From positions 3,653,001 to 3,717,000 of the forward strand of contig NZ_BLPI01000001.1 of assembly GCF_019649015.1 (NCBI RefSeq): a stretch of 64,000 nt of DNA. The letters run 5' to 3'. The DNA comes from Agarivorans litoreus. Its GTDB lineage: Bacteria; Pseudomonadota; Gammaproteobacteria; Enterobacterales; Celerinatantimonadaceae. Under the pieces are notes generated by a model. It was not told the DNA's origin. It was given only the letters and a program-made list of their open reading frames with translations, and ran no database searches. Shown here piece by piece: positions 9,055 through 19,183 of the stretch. Within the stretch, counting starts at the first letter, position 1. Every line of letters begins with the position of its first letter. Position numbers and translations under genes: made by a program.

Positions 9055-9843
9055 TTAAATAAACAGTTTTCTAACGCGTTGAGAGATAAAGTCGAGCAGA
9101 CTTACGGTGACGACAATGATGATCATCACTGCGCAGGTTTGGGGAAACATAAAGCCGCGAATACTTTCCCACAGAATTACCCCAATGCCGCCAGCGCCTA
9201 CCATGCCTACAACGGTGGCCGAGCGAACATTCGATTCGAAGCGGTATAAGGAAAATGAAATCCACAGTGGCAGTACTTGCGGAATGACTCCATAAACAAT
9301 TTCTTCCAGCTTGTTTGCGCCAGTAGCTCTTACCCCTTCTACTTGGCCGGGATCGATGGCTTCTACAGCTTCCGAAAACAATTTAGCCAGCACGCCCGTG
9401 GTATGGATAAACAAGGCCATTACACCAGCAAAGGGGCCTAAGCCAACGGTAACCACAAACAGCATGGCAAATACCATTTCGTTAATTGCTCTGGCTGCAT
9501 CCATTAGTCGACGCATAGGCTGATATACCCAAGCTGGAACCATGTTTTCGGCACACATCAAACCAAAAGGAACTGATAAAAAGATTGAGAAAATGGTGCC
9601 CCAAATGGCGATGTGCAGGGTCACTAACATTTCTTCGAGGTAGTAATTAATGTCGGTAAAATCTGGTGGAAAGAAATCACTGGCTAACTCGGCCATGTTG
9701 CCAGCATCGTTATAGATCTTCATCGGGGCAATTTCGGCGCCTTGCCAGCTCCAAGTTAAACCGGCGATGGCGATGGCCCAAAAAAGTAGGCTTAACCAAG
9801 ATGGTTTGGAGTTTTGGTTAAGAATTGCGGCTTCGGTAGTCAT
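9055..9843 (-). CDS. phnE: PhnE, phosphonate ABC transporter permease
   Basis: 262 residues with about six membrane segments and the ABC permease EAA loop ('[35 protein letters not shown]'). It forms the inner-membrane channel for phosphonates with ATPase PhnC and binding protein PhnD. It is separated from phnD by 69 bases that hold a hairpin and a PhnF-type site, so its expression may be set separately from phnD. Confidence 0.96.
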   Translation of the reverse strand: MTTEAAILNQNSKPSWLSLLFWAIAIAGLTWSWQGAEIAPMKIYNDAGNMAELASDFFPPDFTDINYYLEEMLVTLHIAIWGTIFSIFLSVPFGLMCAENMVPAWVYQPMRRLMDAARAINEMVFAMLFVVTVGLGPFAGVMALFIHTTGVLAKLFSEAVEAIDPGQVEGVRATGANKLEEIVYGVIPQVLPLWISFSLYRFESNVRSATVVGMVGAGGIGVILWESIRGFMFPQTCAVMIIIVVTVSLLDFISQRVRKLFI

Positions 9844-9855
9844 TTAAGGTTCTCA

Positions 9856-9870
9856 ACATGTCTAGATAAG
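9856..9870 (-). promoter_or_regulatory. Candidate PhnF operator upstream of phnE
   Basis: The 15-mer ACATGTCTAGATAAG (plus-strand reading) lies 13 bases before the phnE ATG. The same 15-mer occurs in opposite orientation upstream of phnC at 11828-11842. Its centre TGTCTAGATA is a near-perfect palindrome and fits the GntR/HutC operator core GTNTANAC with one change. Assignment to PhnF is inference from family preference and position. Confidence 0.5.
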
Positions 9871-9882
9871 TAGCCTAAAGAA

Positions 9883-9904
9883 AAGCTGGGTTTGCACCCA
9901 GCTT
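9883..9904 (-). terminator. Hairpin between phnD and phnE (attenuator or partial terminator)
   Basis: An 8-bp perfect stem AAGCTGGG/CCCAGCTT with a 6-base loop lies just after the phnD stop. On the minus strand it is followed by TTTTCTTT. Such elements after a binding-protein gene usually reduce transcription of downstream permease genes or protect the 3' end of the upstream message. Confidence 0.6.
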
Positions 9905-9912
9905 ATCGTTCG

Positions 9913-10920
9913 CTATTGGGCCATTGCGGTAATGGCGCTTTGCTGGCGATTTAAATCAGCAAGTTGGGCGTCAATTACTGCTAGCTCAGCGGCTTTTTCG
10001 GCTTTCGACAACTTGGTGTCGTTTTCAGTAACAATGCGGTTTTTGAACAGTACCAATTGACGAATAGGTAGTAGTTGCAAATCGCTAGAGGCTTTGAACG
10101 GGGCCCACTGTAACGCTTCTAATACTGCTAGTTCTTGAGCATCACCAGTGGTGCCGTACTCCATGAAGAAGTCATATACTTCGCCTTTCACACTTTCTGG
10201 TAGGTTTTTACGCCATACAATTGGGTCTGAAGGAATAAGTGGTGACTTCCAAATAACTTTTAACTGCTCAAACTTTTTAGGTGCAGTAATTTTTAAGCGG
10301 TCCATGTTTTCGGTGTTGCCGGTTGCTACATCTACTTGTTTCGCTGCAGCGGCTAAAGCGTTCGCTTCGTGGCCAGAGTTCATGCTGCGTTTGAAGTCAG
10401 ACACTGAAATGTTGTTTTGCGCAAACACGTAGTACGAAGGTACTAAGAAGCCAGAGGTTGAGTTTGGATCGCCGTTACCAAAAGTAAGGTCAGCACGTTT
10501 GGCGATAACATCTTCAAGGCTGTTAAGCGGGCTATCTTTATGCGTAACTAATACACTCCAGTAGCCAGGGTTACCTGTAGCATCAACGGTTTGGGCGAAG
10601 ATTTCGCCACCGGCGCGGTCTACTGCTTCCATGGCTGATTTGTTGCCATACCAAGCTACGTCTACTTTATCGAAACGCATGCCTTGAATGATGCCTGCGT
10701 AATCTGGAGCAAAAAATGCTTTTACCTTGTAACCGGTTTTCTCTTCCATCGCTTTTAAAAACGGTGTCCAAGTGGTTTTTAAGTTTTGCTGAGACTCAGT
10801 AGAAATAATCCCAAAGTTGATGGTGTCCATCGCTTTTTCAGCAGCTGAAACCATGGTTGAACTTAACGCTGTCGCAACAACTGCGGTTGCAAAGGCTGTC
10901 TGCTTGATTAGCTTTAACAT
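9913..10920 (-). CDS. phnD: PhnD, periplasmic phosphonate-binding protein
   Basis: 335 residues from the ATG at 10920, chosen because AAGGAG lies 9 bases upstream and the product then begins with a signal peptide 'MLKLIKQTAFATAVVATALS', with cleavage expected near 'VSA-AEK'. The frame is open to 10965 but that part has no ribosome site. The mature part 'INFGIISTESQQNLKTTW...KAFFAPDYAGIIQGM' is the PhnD/phosphate-phosphonate SBP family. It captures phosphonates for PhnC-PhnE. It starts 26 bases after phnC. Confidence 0.96.
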   Translation of the reverse strand: MLKLIKQTAFATAVVATALSSTMVSAAEKAMDTINFGIISTESQQNLKTTWTPFLKAMEEKTGYKVKAFFAPDYAGIIQGMRFDKVDVAWYGNKSAMEAVDRAGGEIFAQTVDATGNPGYWSVLVTHKDSPLNSLEDVIAKRADLTFGNGDPNSTSGFLVPSYYVFAQNNISVSDFKRSMNSGHEANALAAAAKQVDVATGNTENMDRLKITAPKKFEQLKVIWKSPLIPSDPIVWRKNLPESVKGEVYDFFMEYGTTGDAQELAVLEALQWAPFKASSDLQLLPIRQLVLFKNRIVTENDTKLSKAEKAAELAVIDAQLADLNRQQSAITAMAQ

Positions 10921-10946
10921 GCCATCTATCTCCTTGTTAGTTGGGT

Positions 10947-11771
10947 TTAGGCCATCTGTGGCCAAAGTTGTGGTACTGCTTGGTCTTGGTTTTCGGTGGT
11001 TGTTAGTTGAGCTTGCGAGCCGTATAACGCTGCAAGTTTGGCTTCGTTTAATTGCTCGCTAGGTCCGTCGTAAAATACTTCGCCAAGTTTTAGCGCCACA
11101 ACACGTGGGCAATAACGTTTGGCGTAGTCAACTTGGTGTAAGGTCACCACTACTGCGATGCCTTCTTGTTTATTGATGTCGGTGAGTATTTCCATCACGA
11201 TGCGCGACGACTCTGGATCTAAGGAAGCAATCGGCTCATCGGCTAAAATGATCTTGGCGCGTTGCATTAAGGCGCGAGCAATCGCTACGCGTTGTTGTTG
11301 TCCGCCAGATAGTGTTGAAACGCGCTGTAAAGCAAATTGCTCAAGGCCTACGCGTTTTAAGGCCGCTAAGGCTTGGCGCTTTTGCTCAAAAGTAAAACGG
11401 CCAGTAAGACTACGCCAGCTAGGAGTTGCGCTTAGTGCGCCAATCAAAACATTTTGCAAAACGCTAAGGCGTGAAACCAGATTAAACTGCTGGAAGATGT
11501 AACCTGTTTGGCTGCGGCTTTTACGCACAGTGTTACAAAACTTGCCGTCACGTTGCACTGGCATGCCAAGAACTTCGATGTAGCCTTTGCTGTTTTTGTC
11601 ACTGCTAACCAAGCCATTTAAGTGGCGTAATAGAGTTGATTTTCCTGAGCCTGACGGCCCAAGTAATGCCACCATTTCACCTTGCTGAACACTTAAATCT
11701 ACGCTTTTAAGGGCGTGGTTGTTTTCAAAGTGTTTGTTCAGCTGCTTGACTGTGATTACTTGATTGTTCAT
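10947..11771 (-). CDS. phnC: PhnC, phosphonate ABC transporter ATPase
   Basis: 274 residues. Walker A GPSGSGKS at residues 38-45, signature '[14 protein letters not shown]', Walker B '[12 protein letters not shown]'. It energises phosphonate import through PhnE. It is the first gene of the operon; the 555-base region upstream of it carries the putative PhnF and Pho-type sites. Confidence 0.95.
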   Translation of the reverse strand: MNNQVITVKQLNKHFENNHALKSVDLSVQQGEMVALLGPSGSGKSTLLRHLNGLVSSDKNSKGYIEVLGMPVQRDGKFCNTVRKSRSQTGYIFQQFNLVSRLSVLQNVLIGALSATPSWRSLTGRFTFEQKRQALAALKRVGLEQFALQRVSTLSGGQQQRVAIARALMQRAKIILADEPIASLDPESSRIVMEILTDINKQEGIAVVVTLHQVDYAKRYCPRVVALKLGEVFYDGPSEQLNEAKLAALYGSQAQLTTTENQDQAVPQLWPQMA

Positions 11772-11812
11772 TACAGGATCCTGCCGTTGTTTTGAACAAT
11801 AACTTAGGCTTG

Positions 11813-11845
11813 TAATGTGACAGTTAGCTTATCTAGACATGTCAG
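11813..11845 (-). promoter_or_regulatory. phnC control region: Pho-box-like half sites around the PhnF-type site
   Basis: On the minus strand two 11-base units, CTGACATGTCT (11845-11835) and CTGTCACATTA (11823-11813), resemble the PHO-box unit CTGTCAT-A/T4 and are spaced exactly 22 bases (two units) apart. The unit between them does not match, so a full Pho box is not proven. The 15-mer at 11828-11842 (CTTATCTAGACATGT) overlaps the first unit and is the second copy of the candidate PhnF operator. The site ends about 42 bases before the phnC ATG. Confidence 0.4.
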
Positions 11846-12326
11846 TTGGGTGACTTATTTGTGGCGATTTGGTTACAAAGCGTTCAGGGCTTACTAGCAA
11901 TGCGGGCTAGATGATTGTTCAGGATAACTGTATGAGTGTTAAGTTATTAATAATGGTGTATTTCCTCATAAGCGATTTTGTACTGTTTGGCTAGTGAGGA
12001 AGCTAGTCTTGGTTTGCGTTGGCTCTAATCACCAACGTTTTCAGATGTGGTTTAGCTTTGCTTTATTTAAGGTTGTGATCATTGGAACAGCAAGTTTGAG
12101 TCACAACATCGGTTGTTCCAAGGCAATTGCGCCTCAGTTAGCTCAAGCCTTGTGATTTGCTACTAATTGGGATTTTTTATATCCCACGATCTGAACGCTT
12201 AGTTAATTACCTTAAGCGATCAGATCGTAAAGATGTTTATAGCTTGAAGCTGTTTAGAAACAGCCTCGAGTTGATAGTTTTACTATAAAATAATAAACAG
12301 AGTTTAACCAAACAGTGTCCCTCAAT
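11846..12326. other. Non-coding stretch between phnC and gltS
   Basis: No credible gene. It contains a weak hairpin at 12017-12041 (CGTTGG/CCAACG with four T), a small hairpin TGGGAT/ATCCCA at 12168-12186, and directly next to it a long dyad at 12186-12228: arms of 16 bases with one mismatch (ACGATCTGA-a-CGCTTA) around an 11-base loop. The dyad lies about 100 bases past the gltS stop and has no run of T on either side, so it is not a clear terminator. A 20-codon frame at 11931 has only a poor ribosome site. Confidence 0.5.
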
Positions 12327-13541
12327 TTACATTCCTACAAAGTAACTAATCACTAAAGCATTAATTAGATCAACAAAGAAGCCACATACTAATGGCACAA
12401 CGATGAAAGCCTGAGGGCTGGCGCCATAGCGATTGGTTACAGCGGTCATATTCACAATAGCTGTTGCCGTTGAACCTAGTGTGATTCCTCCAAAGCCAGA
12501 ACACACAACAACAGCGTCATAATTACGCCCCATAAGGTAATAAACAACCAGTACTGTAAATAATAAAGAGACTAGGATCTGTATAGCCATAATCACAGAG
12601 ATGTAGGTAAATAAGCCATCTAAATCCCAAATGCGAAGTCCCATCAGTGCCATTGTTAAAAACATACCTAGGCAAATGTTCGAGATCATCGCTAAGCCTT
12701 TGCGACCTTGCTCAATTTTTATTTGTGTACGACGTTTAGAAAACAGTGCGCGACCAATGTTACCGACCAAAATACCGGCAATAAGACAACTAACAAACAT
12801 GGGGAGTTTCAAACCAATTGCCTCAATAGCTTCACTTACGCTATATCCAAGCATGAGTGTAACGTTGAGCCAAAGCCATGCCCAAAGCACTCCATAATGG
12901 CTCAATTCAACACGTTCTTCACTTTCATGAAAAGAGCCAATGGTCACGTCATTCTCATTAGACGGAGCTATACGGTGTTTTGCCAATAAGTAATTGGCTA
13001 TAGGTCCGCCGATAACACAGGCTGCAATTAAGCCTACCGTGTTGGAAGCAACACCTAGTTCAAGTGCATTACTGATCCCGAATTCTTCTATAAACGTTGG
13101 TGCCCAAGCTAAGGTTGTACCTACTCCACCAATTAAACTCACTGAGCCAGATAACAGGCCTGCTTTTGCGTCCATTCCAAATCCAGAGGCGACCGCCATG
13201 CCAACCAAATTTTGAATTACAATGAAGCTGGCGGCTAAACAGAGCAAAATGAAGAGTGGTCGCCCACCATTTATCAGCGTTTTAAAGTCGGCTTGTAAAC
13301 CAATACCGGCAAAGAAATAGAGGAGCAAAAAATCTCTTACATCTAAGCTAAATGTTATTTGAATATCAAACAGATAATAAAGTGCTGCGACAGTTGCTGC
13401 GCATACAAAACCTCCAATGACAGGTTCTGGTAAGGAATATTTTTGCAGCACGGCTGAACGCTCAATGAAGCCTTTACCGACAAAAAGAAGTGAGATAGCA
13501 ATCGTAAACGAGAGCAATGGTGGTACAAGAGTTTCTGTCAT
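12327..13541 (-). CDS. gltS: GltS, sodium/glutamate symporter
   Basis: 404 residues, the standard GltS length, almost wholly hydrophobic with about ten membrane segments. The segments 'SGSVSLIGGVGTTLAWAP' and 'CSGFGGITLGSTATAIVNM' resemble the two inverted re-entrant loops of the ESS (glutamate:Na+) family. Imports glutamate with sodium through the inner membrane. A ribosome site (GGAAG) precedes the ATG. It stands alone, with more than 500 bases on both sides. Confidence 0.92.
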   Translation of the reverse strand: MTETLVPPLLSFTIAISLLFVGKGFIERSAVLQKYSLPEPVIGGFVCAATVAALYYLFDIQITFSLDVRDFLLLYFFAGIGLQADFKTLINGGRPLFILLCLAASFIVIQNLVGMAVASGFGMDAKAGLLSGSVSLIGGVGTTLAWAPTFIEEFGISNALELGVASNTVGLIAACVIGGPIANYLLAKHRIAPSNENDVTIGSFHESEERVELSHYGVLWAWLWLNVTLMLGYSVSEAIEAIGLKLPMFVSCLIAGILVGNIGRALFSKRRTQIKIEQGRKGLAMISNICLGMFLTMALMGLRIWDLDGLFTYISVIMAIQILVSLLFTVLVVYYLMGRNYDAVVVCSGFGGITLGSTATAIVNMTAVTNRYGASPQAFIVVPLVCGFFVDLINALVISYFVGM

Positions 13542-14054
13542 AACGAAATTATCTTCCTGATTTGAAGCTGTTAAATAAAAGAGTATCCATACATCTTAAT
13601 TGTTGTTTTTGTCTAAGACAGAGTTGAACTAAGTCTGTCTATTGCTTTTATTCTGCGGGTGTTTAATTGTTATTTTATACAATATCTACCATTAGTCCAT
13701 TGGTTGACTGCTGCTGAAGATCATTGCCATGGTTAGACTAGTCTTAAAATCCTTATTTACAAGAACTTAGAGCTATTAATTAAAATAGCAGAGTGATCAT
13801 TGGTATAAAACGAGATGAGAGGCTATTTCAAGCACTTGCATATTGTTTTAAATGTTGGTTAATGAGAAATGATATGCGCTAAAAAATTGCTAGAGCTAAT
13901 ACAGGGCGTTTGAGAGTGATAGAATCTTTTGAAGTGTTTGTGGTAGGACCTTGTAACTTGCAATATAACGAGCATATTCGCCAAAAGCCGAATTTTCACG
14001 CTAGCTTTAAGTGTAGTCATTTGCTCGAGTTATTTATAAATAATGTGCATTAAA
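13542..14054. other. Non-coding stretch between gltS and prs terminator
   Basis: AT-rich, with no open frame that has a ribosome site. It must hold the gltS promoter (minus strand, just upstream of 13541). The region directly before the 14055 hairpin could also encode a short plus-strand RNA ending there, since the hairpin works in both directions; nothing else supports this. Confidence 0.4.
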
Positions 14055-14086
14055 CAAAAAAGCGAACCACTTGGTTCGCTTTTTAT
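14055..14086. terminator. Bidirectional terminator downstream of prs
   Basis: Stem AGCGAACC/GGTTCGCT with loop ACTT, flanked by a run of A on the left and T on the right, so U-tracts follow the stem in both directions. It lies 20 bases after the prs stop (minus strand). Confidence 0.85.
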
Positions 14087-14105
14087 TTATCTTTGCCAAT
14101 GTTGT

Positions 14106-15047
14106 TTAAAACATTGCAGAAATAGATTCTTCGTTGCTTACGCGACGAATAGCTTCAGCAAGCATTGGCGCTAGAGATAGTTGACGAACCTTCTCAACGT
14201 TACGCATTTCTTCACTAAGCGGAATAGAGTCTGTAATAATTACTTCGTCTAATGCTGATTCGGTAATGTTGTTTGCAGCATTTCCAGAAAATACTGGGTG
14301 AGTAGCGTAAGCAAACACACGTTTAGCACCTTTTGCTTTAAGTGCTGCAGCTGCCTGACAAAGTGTTCCGCCAGTATCAATCATATCATCAACCATGATA
14401 CAGTCACGGCCATCAACATCACCAATAATGTTCATAACTTGAGCCACGTTTGCGCGAGGACGACGTTTGTCGATAATTGCTAAATCGCTGTCGTTTAACA
14501 TTTTAGCTACTGCGCGAGCACGCACCACACCGCCGATGTCGGGTGATACTACAACTGGCGATTCCAAGTTTCTGTCAAGCATGTCTTGTAGCAATACTGG
14601 GCTACCAAATGCATTATCAACAGGTACGTCGAAAAAGCCTTGGATTTGCTCCGCATGAAGGTCAACAGTTAGTACACGGTCAACACCTACACTTGATAGG
14701 AAATCGGCCACTACTTTTGCTGTAATTGGCACACGCGCACTGCGCGGGCGACGATCTTGACGAGCGTAGCCAAAGTAAGGAATTACTGCAGTAATACGAC
14801 CCGCAGAGGCACGACGTAGAGCATCAACGATAACAATCAGCTCCATCACGTTGTCGTTAGTTGGAGCGCAAGTGGATTGGACAACAAAAATGTCTCCACC
14901 ACGAACGTTTTCATTGATTTGTACACTAATCTCGCCATCACTGAATCTACCTACAGATATATCACCTAGGGTGGTATAGAGGCGGTCAGCAATACGCTGG
15001 GCAAGTTCGGGCGTGGCGTTACCGGCGAAGAGTTTCATGTCTGGCAC
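14106..15047 (-). CDS. prs: Prs, ribose-phosphate pyrophosphokinase
   Basis: 313 residues, nearly identical in the key parts to E. coli Prs ('[20 protein letters not shown]' start). PRPP-binding motif '[14 protein letters not shown]' near residue 215 and catalytic flexible loop 'FGYARQDRR' near residue 98. Makes PRPP from ribose 5-phosphate and ATP for nucleotide, His and Trp synthesis. It also links to the phn operon, which regenerates PRPP by the PhnN route. It lies downstream of lolB-ispE in the common gammaproteobacterial order. Confidence 0.98.
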   Translation of the reverse strand: MPDMKLFAGNATPELAQRIADRLYTTLGDISVGRFSDGEISVQINENVRGGDIFVVQSTCAPTNDNVMELIVIVDALRRASAGRITAVIPYFGYARQDRRPRSARVPITAKVVADFLSSVGVDRVLTVDLHAEQIQGFFDVPVDNAFGSPVLLQDMLDRNLESPVVVSPDIGGVVRARAVAKMLNDSDLAIIDKRRPRANVAQVMNIIGDVDGRDCIMVDDMIDTGGTLCQAAAALKAKGAKRVFAYATHPVFSGNAANNITESALDEVIITDSIPLSEEMRNVEKVRQLSLAPMLAEAIRRVSNEESISAMF

Positions 15048-15115
15048 GATGGAAACCTCAGATTTATCGGGTCAAAAGAGCGTTACGTTTTTTAAGTTTG
15101 AAAGAATGAAATTTC

Positions 15116-15994
15116 TTAAAAACCTGCTGTGTTTACGAGTGTTTTTTCGTTAGCCAATTGCCGATGAAGCGGCGACTGGTTACAGGCTTTACACACAAAA
15201 CCAGAAATATTTTTAGGGCGTTGATTCAGCACTGACAAGGCTTCACGCTCTGTTGCAAAGGCGGCAAAAACACATGAACCTGTTCCTGTCATCCTCGACG
15301 GCGCGTATTCTACCAACCAGCTAAGAGCTTGTGCAACCTCCGGATAAACTTTAGCCACAATTTCTTGGCAATCATTTTGCCAATTATCGTTCAAAAGCTG
15401 CTGCCATGTTCTTTTAGGCGTATTTCTTGGCAACTCTGGGTGGCCAAATACACTTTGCGTAGAAACATGCACCTCGGGATGCAAAACAACATACCAAGGT
15501 TCATCAATGTCTACTGCTTTAACTTGTTCTCCTACACCTTCGGCAAATGCACTATGGCCATGAATAAAAATAGGCACATCGGCGCCAAGTTGCAAACCTA
15601 GCTGGGCTAACTCGGTTAAGCTCAAATCGCATTGCCATACGCGGTTTAGCACTAATAAGGCCGTTGCAGCATTTGAAGAGCCACCGCCAATACCGCCACC
15701 CATTGGTAGTTGTTTGTCTAGTTTAATATTCGCGCCTTGGCTAATAGCGCAGTGTTGCTGTAGCAAACGCGCAGCTTTTACAATTAAGTTATCTTCGGCT
15801 GGGAAATCTAGTTGGCTTTGTAAATTAATTACGCCATCGTCTGTTAGCTGAAAATAAAGCTGGTCACAACAGTCAATAAATTGAAACAGGGTTTGTAAAT
15901 CATGGTAGCCATTGTCGCGCTGACCTGTGATGTATAGAAACAGGTTTAACTTGGCTGGTGAGAGCCATGGGCCGCTAATGGGGTGTTGAGTCAT
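15116..15994 (-). CDS. ispE: IspE, 4-diphosphocytidyl-2-C-methyl-D-erythritol kinase
   Basis: 292-residue GHMP kinase. N-terminal '[27 protein letters not shown]' holds the substrate-binding part, and '[18 protein letters not shown]' is the ATP-binding glycine/serine loop. Phosphorylates CDP-methylerythritol in the MEP pathway to isoprenoids. The start overlaps the lolB stop by 20 bases, so both are co-translated. Confidence 0.97.
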   Translation of the reverse strand: MTQHPISGPWLSPAKLNLFLYITGQRDNGYHDLQTLFQFIDCCDQLYFQLTDDGVINLQSQLDFPAEDNLIVKAARLLQQHCAISQGANIKLDKQLPMGGGIGGGSSNAATALLVLNRVWQCDLSLTELAQLGLQLGADVPIFIHGHSAFAEGVGEQVKAVDIDEPWYVVLHPEVHVSTQSVFGHPELPRNTPKRTWQQLLNDNWQNDCQEIVAKVYPEVAQALSWLVEYAPSRMTGTGSCVFAAFATEREALSVLNQRPKNISGFVCKACNQSPLHRQLANEKTLVNTAGF

Positions 15995-16568
15995 TAATTT
16001 GCCACTTGTGAATATTTAATTTTAGTAGGTTGTCGGCCGAGCGAAGTGTTAGCTGACGGGGCAGGGTATGTTGGTTATATTGCCCATAGTTTAAGTAATC
16101 AATCTTCCATTGCTCTTTAGTGGTGAATTCGGCTAAACGGTTTTGAGCATTAAGCTGGTAATCATTTTGAGTTGGAATGCCAAGCAACCAAGAGGGAAGT
16201 TGTTCTACCGGTACTTGCCAACCTGTTAAACGGTATACCAACAATTGCGCATCGCTGCCTTGGTACTCTTCATCTTTGGTTTTTACCCATACTTTGCCTG
16301 GTTGGTAGTGCAACTCGATACCTTGCATGCCAAGTGGCCCATTAATACGCAGCACACTTTTATTGTTGTTTTGTTGCCAGAATAGGTTGGCGGCTTGCCT
16401 TTCATTGTCATTAATAAAGGCTATCTTGCCGCTTAGCTGCCAATTTTTTATCTGTTGAAGTTCGCTTAAGTGCTGGCCCCATTCACTGTTTTGCGTAGTA
16501 ATGGGCGGAGGAGAGGTACATGCGCTTAGGCCAAGTACCAAAATGAATAGAGCAGCTAGATGACGCAC
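15975..16568 (-). CDS. lolB: LolB, outer-membrane lipoprotein receptor
   Basis: 197 residues beginning with a lipoprotein signal '[19 protein letters not shown]' (lipobox LSAC). The segment '[27 protein letters not shown]' is typical of LolB. It receives lipoproteins from periplasmic LolA and inserts them in the outer membrane. Divergent from hemA, overlapping ispE, as in many gammaproteobacteria. Confidence 0.95.
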   Translation of the reverse strand: MRHLAALFILVLGLSACTSPPPITTQNSEWGQHLSELQQIKNWQLSGKIAFINDNERQAANLFWQQNNNKSVLRINGPLGMQGIELHYQPGKVWVKTKDEEYQGSDAQLLVYRLTGWQVPVEQLPSWLLGIPTQNDYQLNAQNRLAEFTTKEQWKIDYLNYGQYNQHTLPRQLTLRSADNLLKLNIHKWQINDSTPH

Positions 16569-16772
16569 AGCAATTCCGATTGTTTTTTTGCAGTATAAAA
16601 GTTCAAGGTAGCGGCTGTAAATTGCTTAAAAGCAAAGATGTGTCGCTTTAGGCGATAAATATTAGCTAATCAGGCGCGGCTTAACGTGCGAGTTTCTTTT
16701 ATTTAGCCCTATATTCCCGTACAATTTGCTTTTTTACCCCATTAGGAAAAGGCGCAACAAAGCCCCACTACG

Positions 16773-18023
16773 ATGACTCTGCAAGTCTTAGGAATCAATC
16801 ACAAATCGGCTCCCGTTGGCCTGCGTGAAAAAGTCGCGTTTAGTCCAGAACAGGTTAACCAGGCTTTAAGCCATGCTAGTACTCAGCTTGGCGTAGAGAT
16901 GGTGATCGTATCAACCTGTAATCGTACCGAGCTTTATTGTAACTTAGGTGAAGTAAGTTGCGATGATGTTGTGCAATGGTTGATTAGCTATAAGGGCTTA
17001 AATCAGCAAGAAGTATTACCTTGCCTTTATAAATACCAACAGCAGCAAGCTGTGGCTCATCTGATGAGGGTAGCAAGTGGTTTGGACTCGTTGATTTTAG
17101 GCGAGCCGCAAATTCTGGGGCAAATAAAACAAGCCTATACTGAGTCACGCGAAGCGGGGTCTGTGGGGAGTGTATTGGAACGTTTTTTCCAACGCGCGTT
17201 TTCTGTTGCTAAGCAAGTGCGAACAGATACCGATATTGGAGTAAACGCGGTGTCGGTGGCTTTTGCCGCGGTAAGTTTAGCCAAACAAATTTTCGATGAT
17301 TTAACTCACTCAAAGGTATTGTTAGTGGGAGCTGGTGAAACCATAGAACTGGTTGCTAAACACCTTGTAGACCAAGGCGTAAACAAACTAATGGTGGCTA
17401 ACCGCACCGTGTCGCGGGCTAAAACTTTGGCCGACCGTTTTGGCGCTGAAGTGATAACCCTAAACGAAATACCTAATCATTTGGCCGAGTCAGACATTGT
17501 AATTAGCTCTACCGCTAGCCCGTTACCGATTATTGGTAAAGGCATGGTTGAAACCGCACTTAAAAAACGCCGCTTTCAACCGATGTTTTTGGTTGATATT
17601 GCAGTGCCACGAGATATAGAAGAACAAGTAGGTGAGCTGCGCGATGCTTACCTTTACACGGTGGATGATTTGCAAGGAATTGTTGAACAAAACATTGCAT
17701 CACGCCAAGAAGCAGCTGAACAAGCTGAGTTTATAGTAGAAACGCAAAGTGAAGACTTTATGGGCTGGTTACGCTCTTTGGAGTCGGTCACCACCATTCG
17801 AGATTATCGTAGCCATAGCGAGCGCGTTCGCGACGCTGCTGTTGAAAAGGCCCTTGAGTCTTTGGCAAATGGTAAAGATCCCGCCACGGTGATCCGCGAA
17901 ACTGCGTTTCAGCTTACCAACAAACTTATTCACGCTCCTACCGAAGCCATTAATAAAGCTGGTCGAGATGGCCGATTTGAAGAGCTTGCGGTAATACGAG
18001 AGGCCATTGGCCTTAGAAAATAA
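16773..18023 (+). CDS. hemA: HemA, glutamyl-tRNA reductase
   Basis: 416 residues. Catalytic cysteine C49 in '[10 protein letters not shown]', a Rossmann nucleotide site '[17 protein letters not shown]' and a C-terminal dimerisation helix region. Reduces glutamyl-tRNA(Glu) to glutamate 1-semialdehyde, first step of C5 tetrapyrrole synthesis. First gene of the hemA-prfA-prmC-sirB1-kdsA run. Confidence 0.98.
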   Translation: MTLQVLGINHKSAPVGLREKVAFSPEQVNQALSHASTQLGVEMVIVSTCNRTELYCNLGEVSCDDVVQWLISYKGLNQQEVLPCLYKYQQQQAVAHLMRVASGLDSLILGEPQILGQIKQAYTESREAGSVGSVLERFFQRAFSVAKQVRTDTDIGVNAVSVAFAAVSLAKQIFDDLTHSKVLLVGAGETIELVAKHLVDQGVNKLMVANRTVSRAKTLADRFGAEVITLNEIPNHLAESDIVISSTASPLPIIGKGMVETALKKRRFQPMFLVDIAVPRDIEEQVGELRDAYLYTVDDLQGIVEQNIASRQEAAEQAEFIVETQSEDFMGWLRSLESVTTIRDYRSHSERVRDAAVEKALESLANGKDPATVIRETAFQLTNKLIHAPTEAINKAGRDGRFEELAVIREAIGLRK

Positions 18024-18091
18024 CCCGATTGTGGTCGATACTTCGTTGCTAGCGTTAGCAAGCGAAGTGTTGCGTTTAACAGAGAGAAAGC

Positions 18092-19183
18092 ATGAAAGCG
18101 TCAATTTTATCCAAACTTGAAACCTTGCAAGAGCGTTATCAAGAAGTTCAGGTTTTGCTGGGCGAGCCAGACATTATTTCTGACCAAGACAAGTTTCGCG
18201 GATTAACCAAGGAATACTCTCAGCTTGAAGAAGTAGTAAATTGTTTTACTGCCTACCAACAAGCTCAAGAGAATTTAGAGTCAGCAAATGAAATGCTACA
18301 GGACGATGATCCTGAAATGCGTGAAATGGCTGAGATGGAAATTGACGAAGCTAAACAAAGCATGGAGACCTTATCAGAAGAGCTTCAGCTTTTATTGTTA
18401 CCTCGTGACCCTAACGATTCGCGCAGTGTTTTCTTAGAAATCCGTGCCGGTGCAGGAGGCGATGAAGCTGCCATTTTTGCAGGTAACCTATTCAGAATGT
18501 ATAGCAAGTTCTCTGAGAGCCAAGGTTGGCGAATGACTATTATGTCGTGTAACGAGAGTGAGCAAGGCGGCTATAAAGAGCTTATTGCTAAAATTGACGG
18601 TGAAGACGTATACCGTTTGATGAAGTTTGAATCAGGTGGTCACCGTGTACAACGAGTACCTGAAACTGAGTCGCAAGGACGTATTCATACTTCGGCGTGT
18701 ACTGTGGTCGTGATGCCAGAAATTCCAGAAGCCGAACAAATTGAAATTAATCCGGGTGATTTACGGGTTGATACCTTCCGTGCATCGGGCGCGGGTGGTC
18801 AGCACGTAAACAAAACTGATTCTGCAATTCGTATTACCCACATTCCAAGTGGCGTAGTGGTTGAGTGTCAGGAAGAGCGTTCGCAACATAAAAACCGCGC
18901 TAAAGCGATGTCGGTATTGTCATCTCGTTTACAAGCTGCAGAAGACGAAAAACGCCGCGCAGAAGAAACTGGTATGCGCCGCGAGTTGGTAGCCAGTGGT
19001 GACCGTAGTGAGCGTATTCGTACCTATAATTACCCACAAGGGCGCGTGAGCGACCATCGCATCAACTTAACCTTGTACCGCTTAAACGACATCCTTGAAG
19101 GTGAGTTACTGGCCTTGCTTGATCCAATCTTGCAAGAATACCAAGCCGACCAACTTGCCGCCTTAGCAGAAGGTGAAGGCTAA
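18092..19183 (+). CDS. prfA: PrfA, peptide chain release factor 1
   Basis: 363 residues. GGQ peptidyl-hydrolysis motif in '[14 protein letters not shown]' and the codon-reading loop region '[16 protein letters not shown]', where the P-x-T tripeptide is PET (PAT in E. coli RF1). Recognises UAA and UAG. Starts 68 bases after hemA and overlaps prmC by 11 bases. PrmC methylates the Gln of GGQ, so enzyme and substrate are co-translated. Confidence 0.98.
   Translation: MKASILSKLETLQERYQEVQVLLGEPDIISDQDKFRGLTKEYSQLEEVVNCFTAYQQAQENLESANEMLQDDDPEMREMAEMEIDEAKQSMETLSEELQLLLLPRDPNDSRSVFLEIRAGAGGDEAAIFAGNLFRMYSKFSESQGWRMTIMSCNESEQGGYKELIAKIDGEDVYRLMKFESGGHRVQRVPETESQGRIHTSACTVVVMPEIPEAEQIEINPGDLRVDTFRASGAGGQHVNKTDSAIRITHIPSGVVVECQEERSQHKNRAKAMSVLSSRLQAAEDEKRRAEETGMRRELVASGDRSERIRTYNYPQGRVSDHRINLTLYRLNDILEGELLALLDPILQEYQADQLAALAEGEG

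Noticed and set aside
9071-9265. Frame of 64 codons inside phnE on the same strand, and many long frames antisense to real genes
   Set aside because: They lie wholly inside well-identified genes in another frame and have no family resemblance.
11931-11993. 20-codon frame in the phnC-gltS spacer
   Set aside because: Poor ribosome site, no recognisable product, and such short frames are expected by chance.
12017-12041. Possible terminator CGTTGG/CCAACG with four T
   Set aside because: Six-base stem with a 9-base loop and only four T; no gene on the plus strand ends just before it.
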